Assembly: GCA_037953625.1 (NCBI GenBank)
Contig: CM075650.1
Coordinates: 8,620,501-8,684,500 of the forward strand
Length of the DNA stretch: 64,000 bases
Reading direction: 5' to 3'
Origin: Crotalaria pallida
Lineage: Eukaryota; Streptophyta; Magnoliopsida; Fabales; Fabaceae
Positions 20,853-31,571 of the stretch are shown one piece after another. Below the pieces are notes generated by a model, which ran no database searches, was not told the DNA's origin, and saw nothing but the letters and a program-made list of their open reading frames with translations. Within the stretch, counting starts at the first letter, position 1. The number at the start of each line of letters is the position of its first letter. The position numbers and the translations under genes are program-made.

Positions 20853-21425
20853 TTCATCTATCTCATTATCTTGGTAAAAGTCAAAGTACTCACATAAATA
20901 AGAGAATATTTTTTTGATATAATGCACGATTCTATTTTCAAAATAAAATGTAATACATGATCCATTCATTAATTACAAATTTCTATCACACAAATTTTCA
21001 CATTATTTTTACAATTTTTAAGATTTTTAAATAATTATTTTTAAGATTTTTAATATAATATATAAATTTTAAGATTTTTTATTAATTATTTTTGCTTTAA
21101 TTTGGGACAAAAAAAACTACTACCTTCGTCCCTAAATATAAGACCTTTTTATACTTTTATTTTGCCTCTATTTATAAGACCTTATACCAATTTTCAATGA
21201 TCATTAATTACTTTTTTTCACAAACACCCCTATTTATTTAACACTTTTTATATTCCCAATAATATTAATAGGGATAATTTTGAAAATATATATCAAAAGT
21301 TCACATTTCCAATACAATTAACTAAATTAATCAACTTCTTAATAAACGTGAATTCTCCCAAAAAGGTCCTATATTTAGGAACGGAGAGAGTACATTTTTT
21401 TATCAAGATAATGGGACGGAAGGAG
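20853..21425. mobile_element. MITE split by another MITE
   Basis: Outer ends CTTCATCTATCTCATTATCT and its complement side ATCAAGATAATGGGACGGAA (then GGAG), flanked by TA at 20,851-20,852 and 21,426-21,427. Removing the inner element at 21,120-21,390 with its TA restores an element of about 300 bp. Confidence 0.78.
21120..21390. mobile_element. Inner MITE (271 bp), same family as 13,581
   Basis: The ends CTACCTTCGTCCCTAAATAT and ATATTTAGGAACGGAGAGAG pair with few mismatches, with TA at 21,118-21,119 and 21,391-21,392. Length and interior match the 13,581 copy. It lies wholly inside the MITE at 20,853-21,425. Confidence 0.85.
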
Positions 21426-21594
21426 TATAGGTTTTGCTAGAACTTGTTAAGCTTATTAGAAATGGAAAAAATATCATATGTTCCACTATTAGCACTTTTT
21501 TCTTTTTTCAGAACCTAAAAAAAAATACAAGCTAAGTTTTAATGCTTTTAAACTATATTTAATCTTTTAACAAGTAATGTAGCACTTATTAGCA

Positions 21595-21815
21595 TTTTTC
21601 ATATTATATTTTGATGAGAAAAAGATGTCATTTAATAAAAAATAAAAGAAAAATACTCTACCTAAAATAAAGGATAAAGGCCCAACAAAAATTACTTGTT
21701 TTTTTGATAACTCAGTTCTGTATGATATGGTAGCCTTTATCCTTTATTTTGGGTATAGTATTTTTTATTTTTCATTAAATGAAATCTTTTACTCATCAAA
21801 ATATAATATTAATGT
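21595..21815. mobile_element. Small fold-back element
   Basis: The arm ATTATATTTTGATGAGAAAA ... CCTAAAATAAAGGATAAAGG is mirrored by CCTTTATCCTTTATTTTGGG ... CATCAAAATATAATATTAAT. Arms of about 90 bp flank a loop of about 40 bp. No target duplication was identified. Confidence 0.65.
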
Positions 21816-22425
21816 TATATAAAGAATTTAGGTCTTGAAGTTCTCTTTATGGAGTCGTTTTAGGTAATGCGCTTGAATTAAAAAAATCATTAAATATTAC
21901 GAGGAATATGAGGTAATTATTATATCTTTATCATTTAAAATATGTAAAACTTATAGTAAAAAAACGAAACTTAATGTAAGAGCCATCCAAAGGATATTTT
22001 TAAAAAGTATTTAAAATATTGGATTAATTGTATTTAAACCTATATATAGTATTAAAACATAAATTATAAGAATAGCATACATTTTCAATCAAAATAATAA
22101 AAAAAGAACAGCATAGATTTCTATATCTATATAAGAATAAAAATAATGTAAAAGTCAAAAGAATTGTATAAAATATATTATTGTATATTATATATATTTC
22201 TTAAATAAAAGATATTAAAGGAATATGCTAAAAGAAAACATTTAAAATGCAACCTTCAAATGATTTATTTCGTTAGTGTAACTTTCAAATGAGATTTTAA
22301 TTGAGTTAAATATTCTTTTTCGTTCATGTTAACGCTTCATATGTAACAATATCGTTAGATTTTATGAAATTCAATAATCTATATATCTATCTATATATCT
22401 TATCTATGTAAGCATGCATGCATGA
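21816..22425. other. AT-rich intergenic stretch
   Basis: No gene, RNA or clear transposon end was recognised. The last part is a run of CTATATATCT-like repeats and GCATG repeats (22,380-22,424) just before the LTR of element D. Confidence 0.5.
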
Positions 22426-23978
22426 TGTGGAGATTGAAGATTGAAGAGCAGATATGCATGATCAAGTGGTTTTGATGAAGACAAAGTTTTGATAAAGCTC
22501 AACATGACAAAGAACAAAAGCAACATCAAGTTGAAGAAGAGAGAGCAAGCTCAAGGATCAACATGTGTATTAGTCTTTTATCTTTGATTTGAGTCTTTTG
22601 AGTTTGGTTAGTTTAGAGAGTTGGGTAGTGAATCTCAATCAAGTGCATGATCTTATTAATCTTGATGAGTTTTTCACTTAACCAAATCTATATGTGGCTT
22701 AAAGGTTTTTGAGAAAAGGTTTAAATTTGAGAAAACAAGTTTTTAGAAGTGTTTTTCAGCCTTTAATCGATTAGCCTGATGAATAATCGATTAGCTTAAA
22801 TTTTCTGCCAGGTCTTAATCGATTAGCTTGATGCTTAATGGATTAACCTGTGTTTTCAAGTGCTTAATCGATTAGTCTGATGCCCTAGCTAATCGATTAA
22901 CACGTTCTGCAACTGTTTTTAAAACGACTTTTCACTTTGCAAAATCAGTTTTTATGTTTTCCAAAGCTTATGGGTATTCTATATAAACCTTTCCTAACCC
23001 ATTAGTAGTTAGTTACATGAAGTTACAACACTTTTACATCATTTTAGAAAAGATCAAGCCACACATTTTCTCTCACTTTTAGAAGGATCAAAGTTCTTAT
23101 TTTCATATCTTTTGATCAAGAAACTTTAGAATCTCAAGTTCACATTGTCATTGTTCTTGAAAGAGATTCAATAGGTTTTTGTTTTTCATTGAGTTGTAAT
23201 CATTGCAAGAGGCAAGTTTTCACTACAACAAGAAGATGTCTTGGTGTGTCGATTATCATCAAGTAAACAAAGAAAAAGAAGAAGCCTTGATGTGTGGTAT
23301 CATCTATCAAGCAATTGAAGAATATGTGGTGAGGGATCCACTAGCAAAGAGAGGTTAGATTAGAGATTCAATAGGGTTACAAGACAAGAGTGAGGTTATC
23401 TCTTGGAGGCTATCAAGTGGGGTATCTTGAGAGGCATTTGCTTCTAATTTGAGAACTCTAATTCCTAGAGAAGAAAATCTCTCTTGTGATAGAGGCCGGG
23501 GACAGGATGTAGCTCTCAGTGGAGGTGAGTGAACCGGTATAAAAACTATGTGCAGTATCTCTTTCCCTTAACTCTTTAATTTCTGCACTTCTTAATTGTT
23601 CTTGATTGAAAACCTAGAAAAATTGATTTCTAATAACTAAGTGAATTAGGTTTTGTTATATCAAATTGATTTTGGAAAAACCTTTTTCATAATCTAGGAA
23701 ATCATTAACAATCTTTGTGTTAATCAATTCCGCGCTATCTCAGTGATTCTATGATATTTGATTGATTTTTGTTTTCGGTTTAAAAGTGATTTTTCTGGTT
23801 TGCAACAGCTCTTAATCGATTACTTGGTACTCTAATCGATTAACCAAGTTCATGCTCTCGGATGTTAATCGATTAAGGTAGTTGTTAATCGATTAGACCC
23901 TGCTTGTTTTGTGAAAATCATTTGTTTTTATTGTTTCGATTTGTTTCTTGCGAAAATCTTTCAAGGTTTCTTTAACAT

Positions 23979-24717
23979 TGATCTGTCGTAGAATCTTTGG
24001 TACTTGAACTATGCGGTCAAGTGTCCAATTCTTCTACTTGTTGCTTTCAGACTGAAGAATGACACCCTGATTTCCATGGTACCAGCTCTATTGTCGTCTA
24101 CTTAGGTGTGGTGTGTGTTTGTGTGAGTGGGTAAGGTACATACCTGGTTACCCCTTTGTGGTTTTATAGATACTGCTCCCCCCTTACCGTTGCATATTCT
24201 CCCTATTGATGCCTTTTGCTGGATTCCCGCTAACGGCAGGTACTTTATGGCGGGTGTCTTAATGCTCAGAGGATCCTAGGTGAAGCTGCTTAACTTTCCT
24301 CCTCTGCTAGTAACCGTTATTCTGATATCACGAGGTAGAGGGAATCTTCCCTCTCTATGCTTGTCAGCCACAAAGCTTCTCTTTTGTTAATCTGGTTAAG
24401 TGGAGGATTTGGGCCCTTAATGGGCCTCCTATACCGGTTTCAAGCGGTATTGGGCCCTTAGAGAGCCTTTTATGTCGGTAAACCGGTTTTGTGAGGTCTG
24501 GGGCCCTTAAAGGGCCTCCAATACCGGTAACACGGTTAAAGGGGTAGTAGGCCCTTCAAGAGCCTTTTATACTGATAAACCGGCTTAGTGAAGACTTGGG
24601 TCCTTAAAGGGCGTCTAATACCGGTAAATCGGTTTCTCGAGGTCCAGGACCCTTACTGAGCCTCTATTACCGGTAACCCGGTTTACTAATGTATAATTCT
24701 ATTTCTGGTCCATAACA
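23979..24717 (-). repeat. 3' LTR of element E (739 bp)
   Basis: Begins TGATCTGTCGTAGAATC and ends GGTCCATAACA on +. It contains the 49-bp tandem array described separately. Against the other LTR it lacks eight bases (AAACCGGT) in the first array unit. Confidence 0.92.
24411..24695. repeat. 49-bp tandem array with ACCGGT cores in the LTR of E
   Basis: Six degenerate units start at 24,411, 24,452, 24,501, 24,550, 24,598 and 24,647. Each reads roughly GGGCCCTTAAAGGGCCTCYA, then ATACCGGTAAACCGGTTT, then a variable 12-base link. GGGCCCTTAA...GGGCC and CCGGTAAACCGG are both near-palindromes. The same array lies in the other LTR at 28,327-28,612. Confidence 0.85.
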
Positions 24718-25744
24718 GTTGCCCCCCAGACCAGGGTTTATCCTTATGAACCTTGGTTTTATTGTCTTCATGAAAGGATAATTTGTTTCACTATTTAACC
24801 GGTTTCGATAAGTAGAAAACTATTCCTCTTTTCCGGTAAACCGGTTATGACGAAAACATGGATCTTGAAACGCTTCCAAGTCTTGTATTCGTTTATTTAA
24901 ACGTGTTTAAATCTCGTATCCGAATTGTGCCCATACTTGGTAGACATTTAGTAATTTCTCTTCTAGCCAGCGAAGGAAATTCCTTTTAACCTTATTAGAC
25001 TCCAAATAAAGTCTAACATTAGTCTTACCATCGGTACATGGGTGGTGTCTCTTATTGATTTTTAGGACATCCTCTTACCCATTTCACTCCCTACAAGGTG
25101 GCTAGCCAAATAGGTGGTGTACTTTAAGTTGGACTTATTAATTTCCATAGGATTGGAAAATCCCCTCGAAGTTGGACTTTTGAGTGTTGATTTTGTGAAT
25201 TTAGACTGATGTTTCCTCACGAGTCCAAACCGTTAAACCGGTTTAGCGGAAATTCGGAATGTTAAACCGTTAAACCGGTTTGTCATCGCATTAAATGCCT
25301 GAACTACACTACTAAACAGTTAAACCGGTTTTGTGGAGTTAAACGACGTTAAACCGTTTAATCGGTTTATGTAAACTATGTTTATACTGCACTTTTAAAT
25401 CGTTAGTCCGGTTTAATGGCGATAAAAAGAACACAACAAATGCAAACTGAAATTCTTGTTTATTATAGCATCAAATCTTTACAACTGAGAAAGCATTCAC
25501 ACTGACTAAAGACAACAGTGGCGCAAAAGGCCTTATTGTAATTGAAATATCCTAAAAACTGCTTTCTCTAGTCAATCCACTCTAAAGGGGGCTTTCAACT
25601 GTAGTAGATTCGAAATTTAGCTGCATTCCAAGGATTTTTTATTCTCTTTCCTATCATTGTTTCCAGAAAATAGGAAAGCAAGGGCCTTGCCTTTCTTTAT
25701 TTGTGCTTGTTTCCTTGCATTCTCCTTGGTGGCTTTCAAACTGG
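24718..25744 (-). other. Polypurine tract and non-coding 3' region of element E
   Basis: It starts (on +) with GTTGCCCCCCAGACCAGG, that is, a G-rich polypurine tract on the - strand directly before the 3' LTR. The remainder has no coding signal. It holds a cluster of TTAAACCGGTTTA-like palindromes at about 25,230-25,415, spaced roughly 45-60 bp, echoing the motif of the LTR array. Confidence 0.7.
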
Positions 25745-26254
25745 CTATGTAGCAGGTTTTTGCTTGCATTTGATCTGCTCAGATAGTGATAACGAACCCT
25801 TTTCTCCTAGGAACTTCATAGCCATGTGGAGAGGAGAAGCAACCGCTTGAAATGCCTTCAAGATGGGGCGCCTTAAGATCGCATTATAACCTGATGGGCA
25901 ATCTACCATCGCAAAGCACACTTTCTGGGTCCTACATCGAGGAGGTGTTTCCAATCTTAGTCTGATGTCTATGTACCCCCTAGGTCTGATAATATCTCCG
26001 GTGAAACCGATTAACTCCTTTTGACAGGGGCGGAGGTCCTGGGGCTTCAACTTCAAATGGTCAAAAAGCTCAGAGAACATAATATCTGAAGAACTTCCCT
26101 GATCCACCATCATTCTACAGATGCGGAACCTGTCAATTATCCATGTTACCACCAACGGATCATTATGCTGGGGAGTGACTCCTTCCAAGTCTGCTTCAGT
26201 GAACATGATGGGGGGGTGAGACACTTTCTGTTTGTTGGAAGAGGCGACAACCAT
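25745..26254 (-). CDS. Aspartic protease of element E
   Basis: An open frame of 169 codons with the Tat-type retropepsin: PQHNDPLVVTWIIDRFRICR, the active-site segment MVDQGSSSDIMF, then GFTGDIIRPRGYI and the end segment YNAILRRPILKAFQAVASPL. The usual ILGR reads ILRR. It is homologous to the protease of element A (shared DQGSS and PHNDP/QHNDP contexts) but clearly distinct. The first 80 codons of the true polyprotein lie upstream in a broken part, so the ATG at 26,254 is not the authentic start. The frame ends where polymerase should begin. Confidence 0.82.
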   Translation of the reverse strand: MVVASSNKQKVSHPPIMFTEADLEGVTPQHNDPLVVTWIIDRFRICRMMVDQGSSSDIMFSELFDHLKLKPQDLRPCQKELIGFTGDIIRPRGYIDIRLRLETPPRCRTQKVCFAMVDCPSGYNAILRRPILKAFQAVASPLHMAMKFLGEKGSLSLSEQIKCKQKPAT

Positions 26255-26599
26255 TGTTGCTAGCTTTAGCTCCCGCTTTTGAGAGGTGATAAACTTACTT
26301 TCCCCTGCAAAACCTCCTGCAATGGTTGTGATTAATTCTAAATCCTCATTACCAGTATCATTGTTACCTTCTCTTTTGGCTAATGAGTTCCTGGTTTGAG
26401 CATGTTTTAGGGTTCTATACCTTTGTGATGGTGAACGGGTTCTCCTCCTATCAGGACTTCTGGTTCTCCTCCTATCTGGACTCCTGGTTCTCCTCCTGAC
26501 CGGACTCCTTGTCCTTCTTCTAGGGTTACGCTCATTGGGTGCCCCTCTAAAAAATCGGACATACCTACTAAACTTTCCTCTTCTGATCAGTGTTTCTAA

Positions 26600-27698
26600 C
26601 GCATTTCTGAGTTGGACACATTCATCATCGGTATGTCCATATCCACCGTGTCAGCTACATCTCTTACCTTGGTTTTTTTTCGTTGGTGGCCTTCTTAGTG
26701 AGGGTGTGGTCTGTCCACCTCCATTAGCTCTGCATTCATAACTTCTTGGAGAATCTGAGATCTTGAAGCATTCAAGGGTGTGTACTCGTTATATTTACCT
26801 TTTGGTTTCCTACCCCCTGAATCTCCTCTCCCAACATTCTTCTTCTTACCAAATCCTCCAGGGACGTAAGTATCCTGGGCTTTCTGGTATTCCTCAAGAT
26901 TGATGTACTTCTCTGCCCTTTCCATGACTTCATCCATGGTCCTAGTCCTGTGCATTACCAAATGATCAGTGAATTACCAGGTTTCAAAGCCCTCATCAGC
27001 AAGTGAAGTGCCACAGAGGCTTCAATGTCACTGATAGATAGATATTCTGAATTGAACCGAGTAAAGAAGTCCCTTAGTGATTTGTCTTTTCCTTGCTTAA
27101 TCTGGGATAAGTGGTATTCAGATTTTGGTTGTGCCTTGCTTGTGGTGAAATGGCCTAGGAACTTTGCCGCCAAGTCCTCTTAACATTTGATTGAATTGGG
27201 TTCTAGCTTTGAATACCAGCGTAATGCTGCTTTTTTCATAGTTAGAGGGAAAGTGCGACACTTGTACGCATCCTTAGCCCCTTGATAGGACATCGCCACA
27301 AGGAAACTGTCTATGTGCTCTTGGGGATCAGAATTTCCAAAGTAATAATCCACGTTGGTCGGGGCCTTAAGATTTTCTGGCATCGGGAAACTCATTATTT
27401 GCTCAAAGAAGGGATGGTCATGTTGTTCTTCCTCCACAGGATTAACCTCAAAATCGTTATTCGGTTGGGAGGACGTTGCTCCTTTCTTCAACTCTTTCAT
27501 CAGCTTATCCTACGCATCTAGGCGTTTTCGAAGGCGAGTTAGCTCCATCTCTAAATTTGGTTTTTTCTGTGAATGTCCATCTGACGATCCTCTACTCTCA
27601 TGATCAGAACGCAAGGGGCTACCTCCTCTAGTGGGGGGGCCTCTGTCGCGATTTCTCCTGATCAGTTTGAAGGGAATTTTCATGCCTGGACCGCTCAA
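26600..27698 (-). pseudogene. Gag of element E, several stops
   Basis: Pieces in order: 27,510-27,698 (N-terminal, Arg-rich, ends in a helix), 27,180-27,500 (APTNVDYYFGNSDPQEHIDS, KKAALRWYSKLEPNSI), 26,955-27,173 (AAKFLGHFTTSKAQPKSEYH, LRDFFTRFNSEY) and 26,695-26,961 (AEKYINLEEYQKAQ, YNEYTPLNASRSQI). Near 26,610-26,660 a CHHC-type knuckle region (HGGYGHTDDEC) has a stop beside it. The breaks are single stop codons between neighbouring pieces. The order and motifs match gag of element A. Confidence 0.82.
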
Positions 27699-27875
27699 AC
27701 TCTGTACATCTTCTTCCTTTGCTCAAATGCTCCTTTAAATCTTTTGCTGTGGGGGAACTCATCCCCTTAAGTGGTTCCTCATGTTTTCCACACTATGGTG
27801 ACTGACTTCCATATGTTCTCCCTGTGACCGGTTATCCATCTTATCTCAGAAAGTGGTGGGAATAGATTTCTCGCT

Positions 27876-27891
27876 CCCACTATGGTCGCCA
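27876..27891 (-). other. Primer-binding site of element E
   Basis: The - strand reads TGGCGACCATAGTGGG directly after the LTR end plus one base. The TGGCGACC start is a usual plant gypsy primer site and differs from that of element A (TGGCGCC). Confidence 0.8.
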
Positions 27892-27892
27892 A

Positions 27893-28634
27893 TGATCTGT
27901 CATAGAATCTTTGGTACTTGAACTATGCGGTCAAGTGTCCAATTCTTCTACTTGTTGCTTTCAGACTGAAGAATGACACCCTGATTTCCATGGTACCAGC
28001 TCTATTGTCGTCTACTTGGGTGTGGTGTGTGTTTGTGTGAGTGGGTAAGGTACATACCTGGTTACCCCTTTGTGGTTTTATAGACACTGCTCCCCCCTTA
28101 CCGTTGCATATTCTCCCTATTGATGCCTTTTGCTGGATTCCCGCTAATGGCAGGTACTTTATGGCGGGTGTCTTAATGCTCAGAGGATCCTAGGTGAAGC
28201 TGCTTAACTTTCCTCCTCTGCTAGTAACCGTTATTCCGATATCACGAGGAAGAGGGAATCTTCCCTCTCTATGCTTGTCAACCACAAAGCTTCTCTTTTG
28301 TTAATCTGGTTAAGTGGAGGATTTGGGCCCTTAATGGGCCTCCTATACCGGTAAACCGGTTTCAAGAGGTATTGGGCCCTTAGAGAGCCTTTTATGCCGG
28401 TAAACCGGTTTCGTGAGGTCTGGGGCCCTTAAAGGGCCTCAAATACTGGTAACCCGGTTAAAGGGGTATTAGGCAAATAGCCTTTTATACTGATAAACCG
28501 GCTTAGTGAAGACTTTGGTCCTTAAAGTGCGTCTAGTACCGGTAAACCGGATTTCGAGGTCCAGGACCCTTACTGGGCCTCTATTACTGGTAACCCGGTT
28601 TACTAAGGTATAATTCTATTTCTGGTCCATAACA
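27893..28634 (-). repeat. 5' LTR of element E (742 bp)
   Basis: Begins TGATCTGTCATAGAATC and ends GGTCCATAACA on +. About 97% identical by eye to 23,979-24,717, with the changes concentrated in the 49-bp tandem array. Confidence 0.92.
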
Positions 28635-28697
28635 AACACCTATTCAACCCCCTTTCTAGGTGTTTCTAGTGTGTTCATTAGAGTTCATATCATCACA

Positions 28698-29400
28698 GCT
28701 TGTATTCCTACAATTTATGTATTTTTTATACCGAATTTATTTATTTTCTACTATCTATCTATTTATATAATATATATACACACATCTATTTTTCACTCCA
28801 AATTTAACAATAATAAGTACTTTAATCTCTATAGCCGTAATAAAATATTTACAAAATATGTTGTATTTGATAAATCCAGAAGGCACATATCTATGAAGGA
28901 AGGCTAGTATACGTTTTCTTTACAATATCAAGAGGCAATTAATTTCATTAAAGTATATTTTAGTATGCAATGTATCTTTGCGTGAAATGAGAAGCGTTAG
29001 GTGGTGCCTGTGAATAGAGTAGAAGTTAGAATATAAAATAATATAGAGATTAGAGAAGTATGAACAGAGATAGAATTCATGAGGATAATTTGGGAATGCT
29101 AAAATATGATTTGGTAGGAATTAATGGGAGAATAAAAAAAAGATATTGTATTATCAAAAACAATAAATGAGTATTGATTAATTAGGAAATTTTTAATGAT
29201 TTGATAATCATATTAATTGCTTAGGGCGGAGTATATCAAAACCTTTTTTTTAATGCTTTCCATCTACGCCCCCCCTCTCTATGTATATATAGCTTCAGCT
29301 TGAACTCCATTTGTTACAGGTAAGTAACTTTCTTCTACCTAATATTTCAACATTTTTTGCTCACATTATGTTGAGTATGGCTTACATTTTTTACTCTTGC
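28698..29400. other. AT-rich stretch without recognised gene
   Basis: Nothing coding was recognised up to 29,250. Near 29,275-29,325 there is a CT-rich run, TATATATAG, and then a phrase ending TTGTTACAG/GTAAGTAAC, a plausible splice donor. It is followed 73 bases on by TTTTACTCTTGCAG/GTGGACC, a plausible acceptor at the edge of the copia piece. Confidence 0.4.
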
Positions 29401-29401
29401 A

Positions 29402-29785
29402 GGTGGACCTATATGTTGGAAGTCAGCAATCCAAGATGTAGTAGCTATGTCTACAACCGATGCAGAATACATGGCAGTAGCTGAAGCTGCCAAGGAAACA
29501 TTGTGGCTTACTGGGTTAGTGAAAGAGTTGGGTATTGAGCAAGGTGGAGTTCAGCTGCATTGTGATAGTCAGAGTGCTATCTATTTGGCAAACAACCAAG
29601 TGTATCATGCTAGAACCAAGCATATTGATGTGAGGTACCACAAGATCAGGGAGTTGTTGGCATCCAAACAGATATTCCTTCAGAAGATTCACACCTTGGA
29701 AAATGCAGCTGATATGTTGACCAAGCCAGTCACCAGTGACAAGTTCAAACACTGTTTGGACTTGTTACATATTTCTCAGCATTAA
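29402..29785 (+). pseudogene. C-terminus of a Ty1/copia polyprotein (RNase H end)
   Basis: The frame reads GGPICWKSAIQDVVAMSTTD, AEYMAVAEAAKETLWL, QLHCDSQSAIYLANN, HARTKHIDVRYHKIRE, ADMLTKPVTSDKFKHCLDLL and stops. These are the last blocks of copia RNase H, including the DSQSAI catalytic segment and the LTKP end motif. Everything upstream (RT, integrase, protease, gag) is absent. The stop lies 71 bases before the polypurine tract, as in complete copia elements, so this is the genuine 3' end of an element with its 5' part deleted. Confidence 0.9.
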
Positions 29786-29856
29786 GCAGAAACCACACAC
29801 CCTAATTGCCAAGAAAGACTTTGCACAAAGGATCTTCACAGGGATCTGATATTCGC

Positions 29857-30093
29857 CAAGGTGGAGATTGTTGAGTATGGCTCATAGGTGCTACAAAAGG
29901 CCATCATGTGGGCCTTAATGTAAACTGTTTTATACTATATATGCTTGTATTCTGTAACCCTGATTAACACAAGAAATAATACGGAACTATAGCTGCTTTA
30001 TAGTCGCAGACGTAGGCATAATTGGCCGAACTGCGTAACCAATTCTGTGTATGCTCTCTATTTTTTATTTTTTCTATTTGTGATATGTTTTCA
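29857..30093 (+). repeat. Polypurine tract and start of 3' LTR of the copia remnant
   Basis: The tract CAAGGTGGAGA is followed by TGTTGAGTATGG at 29,869, a typical copia LTR start. The LTR end is not certain; a CA at 30,093 would give about 225 bp. The first 14 bases of this LTR also occur at 29,369, upstream of the coding remnant. Confidence 0.6.
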
Positions 30094-30566
30094 TTGGAAA
30101 GCTTTTCTTTTAACACATAATTAGATAATATTATTAGCATTGTTAAAATTGTTTCTTTGTATTTTCTCATTTTTTTTCAATATTGAGTTTTTCTTTATAA
30201 GCTTTCAATATTGAGTTTTGGATTAATATTCAGATAAAACATGTAAAGTTAACGTGGATATCACTCAGCTCATTCAAAAATTTTACCATGCAATTGTTTG
30301 CTCAATTCTACGTTGCATTCTACTCTTAATCACACCTATTTTAATGTTTTGTAGAAAAGAATTTTAACATATTGAGACTGAGAAAAATATTTCAAGGTAA
30401 AAACAATATATGATGCTTTAAAAAGTCTCAATGTCGTATCTAATTGAAGATGTTTACAATAAATTCAAATTTTAATCTTAATATACAATCTCATGTATTT
30501 ACAATTTCCTTTAAAAGAAAATAAATTATAAAAAAGTTGAATTGTTTTGAGAAAAAGATTAACTAT

Positions 30567-30567
<1 letters not shown>

Positions 30568-30614
<47 letters not shown>
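30568..30614. repeat. AT dinucleotide repeat
   Basis: About 23 AT units without interruption. Similar shorter runs lie at 12,071-12,098, 19,209-19,232, 35,621-35,650 and 62,075-62,091. Confidence 0.95.
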
Positions 30615-30617
<3 letters not shown>

Positions 30618-31268
30618 TGTTTATGATCATTGGAATAGAGGATAGCCTCATAATTTTTCAAATTTTTCTTTGAGCCACTCTTACTCATATAAGTAGCGGT
30701 CACATTCAAATTTCACAAACTCATGTACATGCTTTATGGTTTTAGTGTTTGATTAATAATGTTAATTGTTAGGACTGATAAAAAAAGATTAAAAAATAGA
30801 ATAAATAAATAAATAAAGTCTACAAAATATCTAAAGTGTAACACCCCTAATTTTCGTTTCCCAAATAATAAGAAATTAATTATAATAAAATAGTTTTATA
30901 ATTAATTCTTAAGTTATTTGGAATGTTTTAATTTTTGTACATCATGTGTTGGAAATATAAAAATGTGGGATATGTTTTTATATGGATATCTTGTACAAAA
31001 ATATAAGTTTTGCAATTTAGTCCTTAGGTTGGGACCAAATTGTAATATTAGAAAGGTTATTAGAGAGAAAGTGAATAAAATATGAATTTTCCAAATTTCC
31101 CTGAATTTAACCGGTTAGCCATGCCCGATAATCGGTTAGACGACGAACTCAGAAATTGGGTTAGTGCGTTTTGATGAGTAATCACTTGATTAACCCTTAA
31201 ATTGCCACGAATCCCACTCAATCCTCAGTGGAATCAACGTGTCTTGATGCATGGCACTTTGATTTGTC

Positions 31269-31276
31269 TATAAATA
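31269..31276 (+). promoter_or_regulatory. Likely TATA box of LTR F
   Basis: TATAAATA follows TTTGTC and lies about 430 bp into the LTR, ahead of a CT-containing stretch. Position and strand fit the retrotransposon promoter. No transcription data were available. Confidence 0.5.
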
Positions 31277-31571
31277 GTCTTCCTTGCTCAGATTAAACTC
31301 CACTTTTGCTCTTGAATTCTGAAGCTCTGTTACTAGGGTTCTTGAATCTGTCCCTGCAATTTTGAATAAGGGCTTTGTATAGACACAAAAATCGTGAGCT
31401 GAGAGTCCCTGGGCAAGGAGAACGAGACCTGCAAAGTTAGAGATTCAAGTCTGCCAAGTTGAGTTTCTGGTTTCTGGAGCTTACTTCAAGCTTTAATTTG
31501 GGTAAGCACATGCACTCTCTGAGTCTCAAAATTGTTCTATTCTTTAGTGCATGTTGCATAGAGCAAAGTCT

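Larger units (their letters stand above)
23979..28634 (-). mobile_element. Element E: complete 4,656-bp gag-protease gypsy element without polymerase
   Basis: Two LTRs of about 740 bp in direct orientation, TG...CA ends, primer-binding site at 27,876-27,891, polypurine tract next to the left LTR (24,718-24,735, C-rich on +), and flanks AACAT / AACAC as a target duplication with one later change. Between them are only gag and protease remnants and about 1 kb of non-coding DNA. There is no RT, RNase H or integrase and no room for them. By eye the LTRs differ at about 23 sites plus two or three indels over ~735 bp. It is a non-autonomous Tat-type element, inserted in solo LTR D. Confidence 0.9.
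22426..28697 (+). mobile_element. Element D: copia solo LTR split by element E
   Basis: A + strand LTR of the same family as the LTR of copia B. The left part (about 22,426-23,978) begins TGTGGAGATTG. The right part (28,635-28,697) has CACCTATTCAACCCCCTTTC and ends ATCATCACA. Without element E it is about 1.6 kb, matching the 1.67 kb of copia B. No primer-binding site follows the right end and no polypurine tract precedes the left, so it is a solo LTR. It carries TTAATCGATTAG-type palindromes (22,760-22,910 and 23,810-23,910). The target duplication is uncertain (GCATG left against GCTTG right). Confidence 0.75.
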
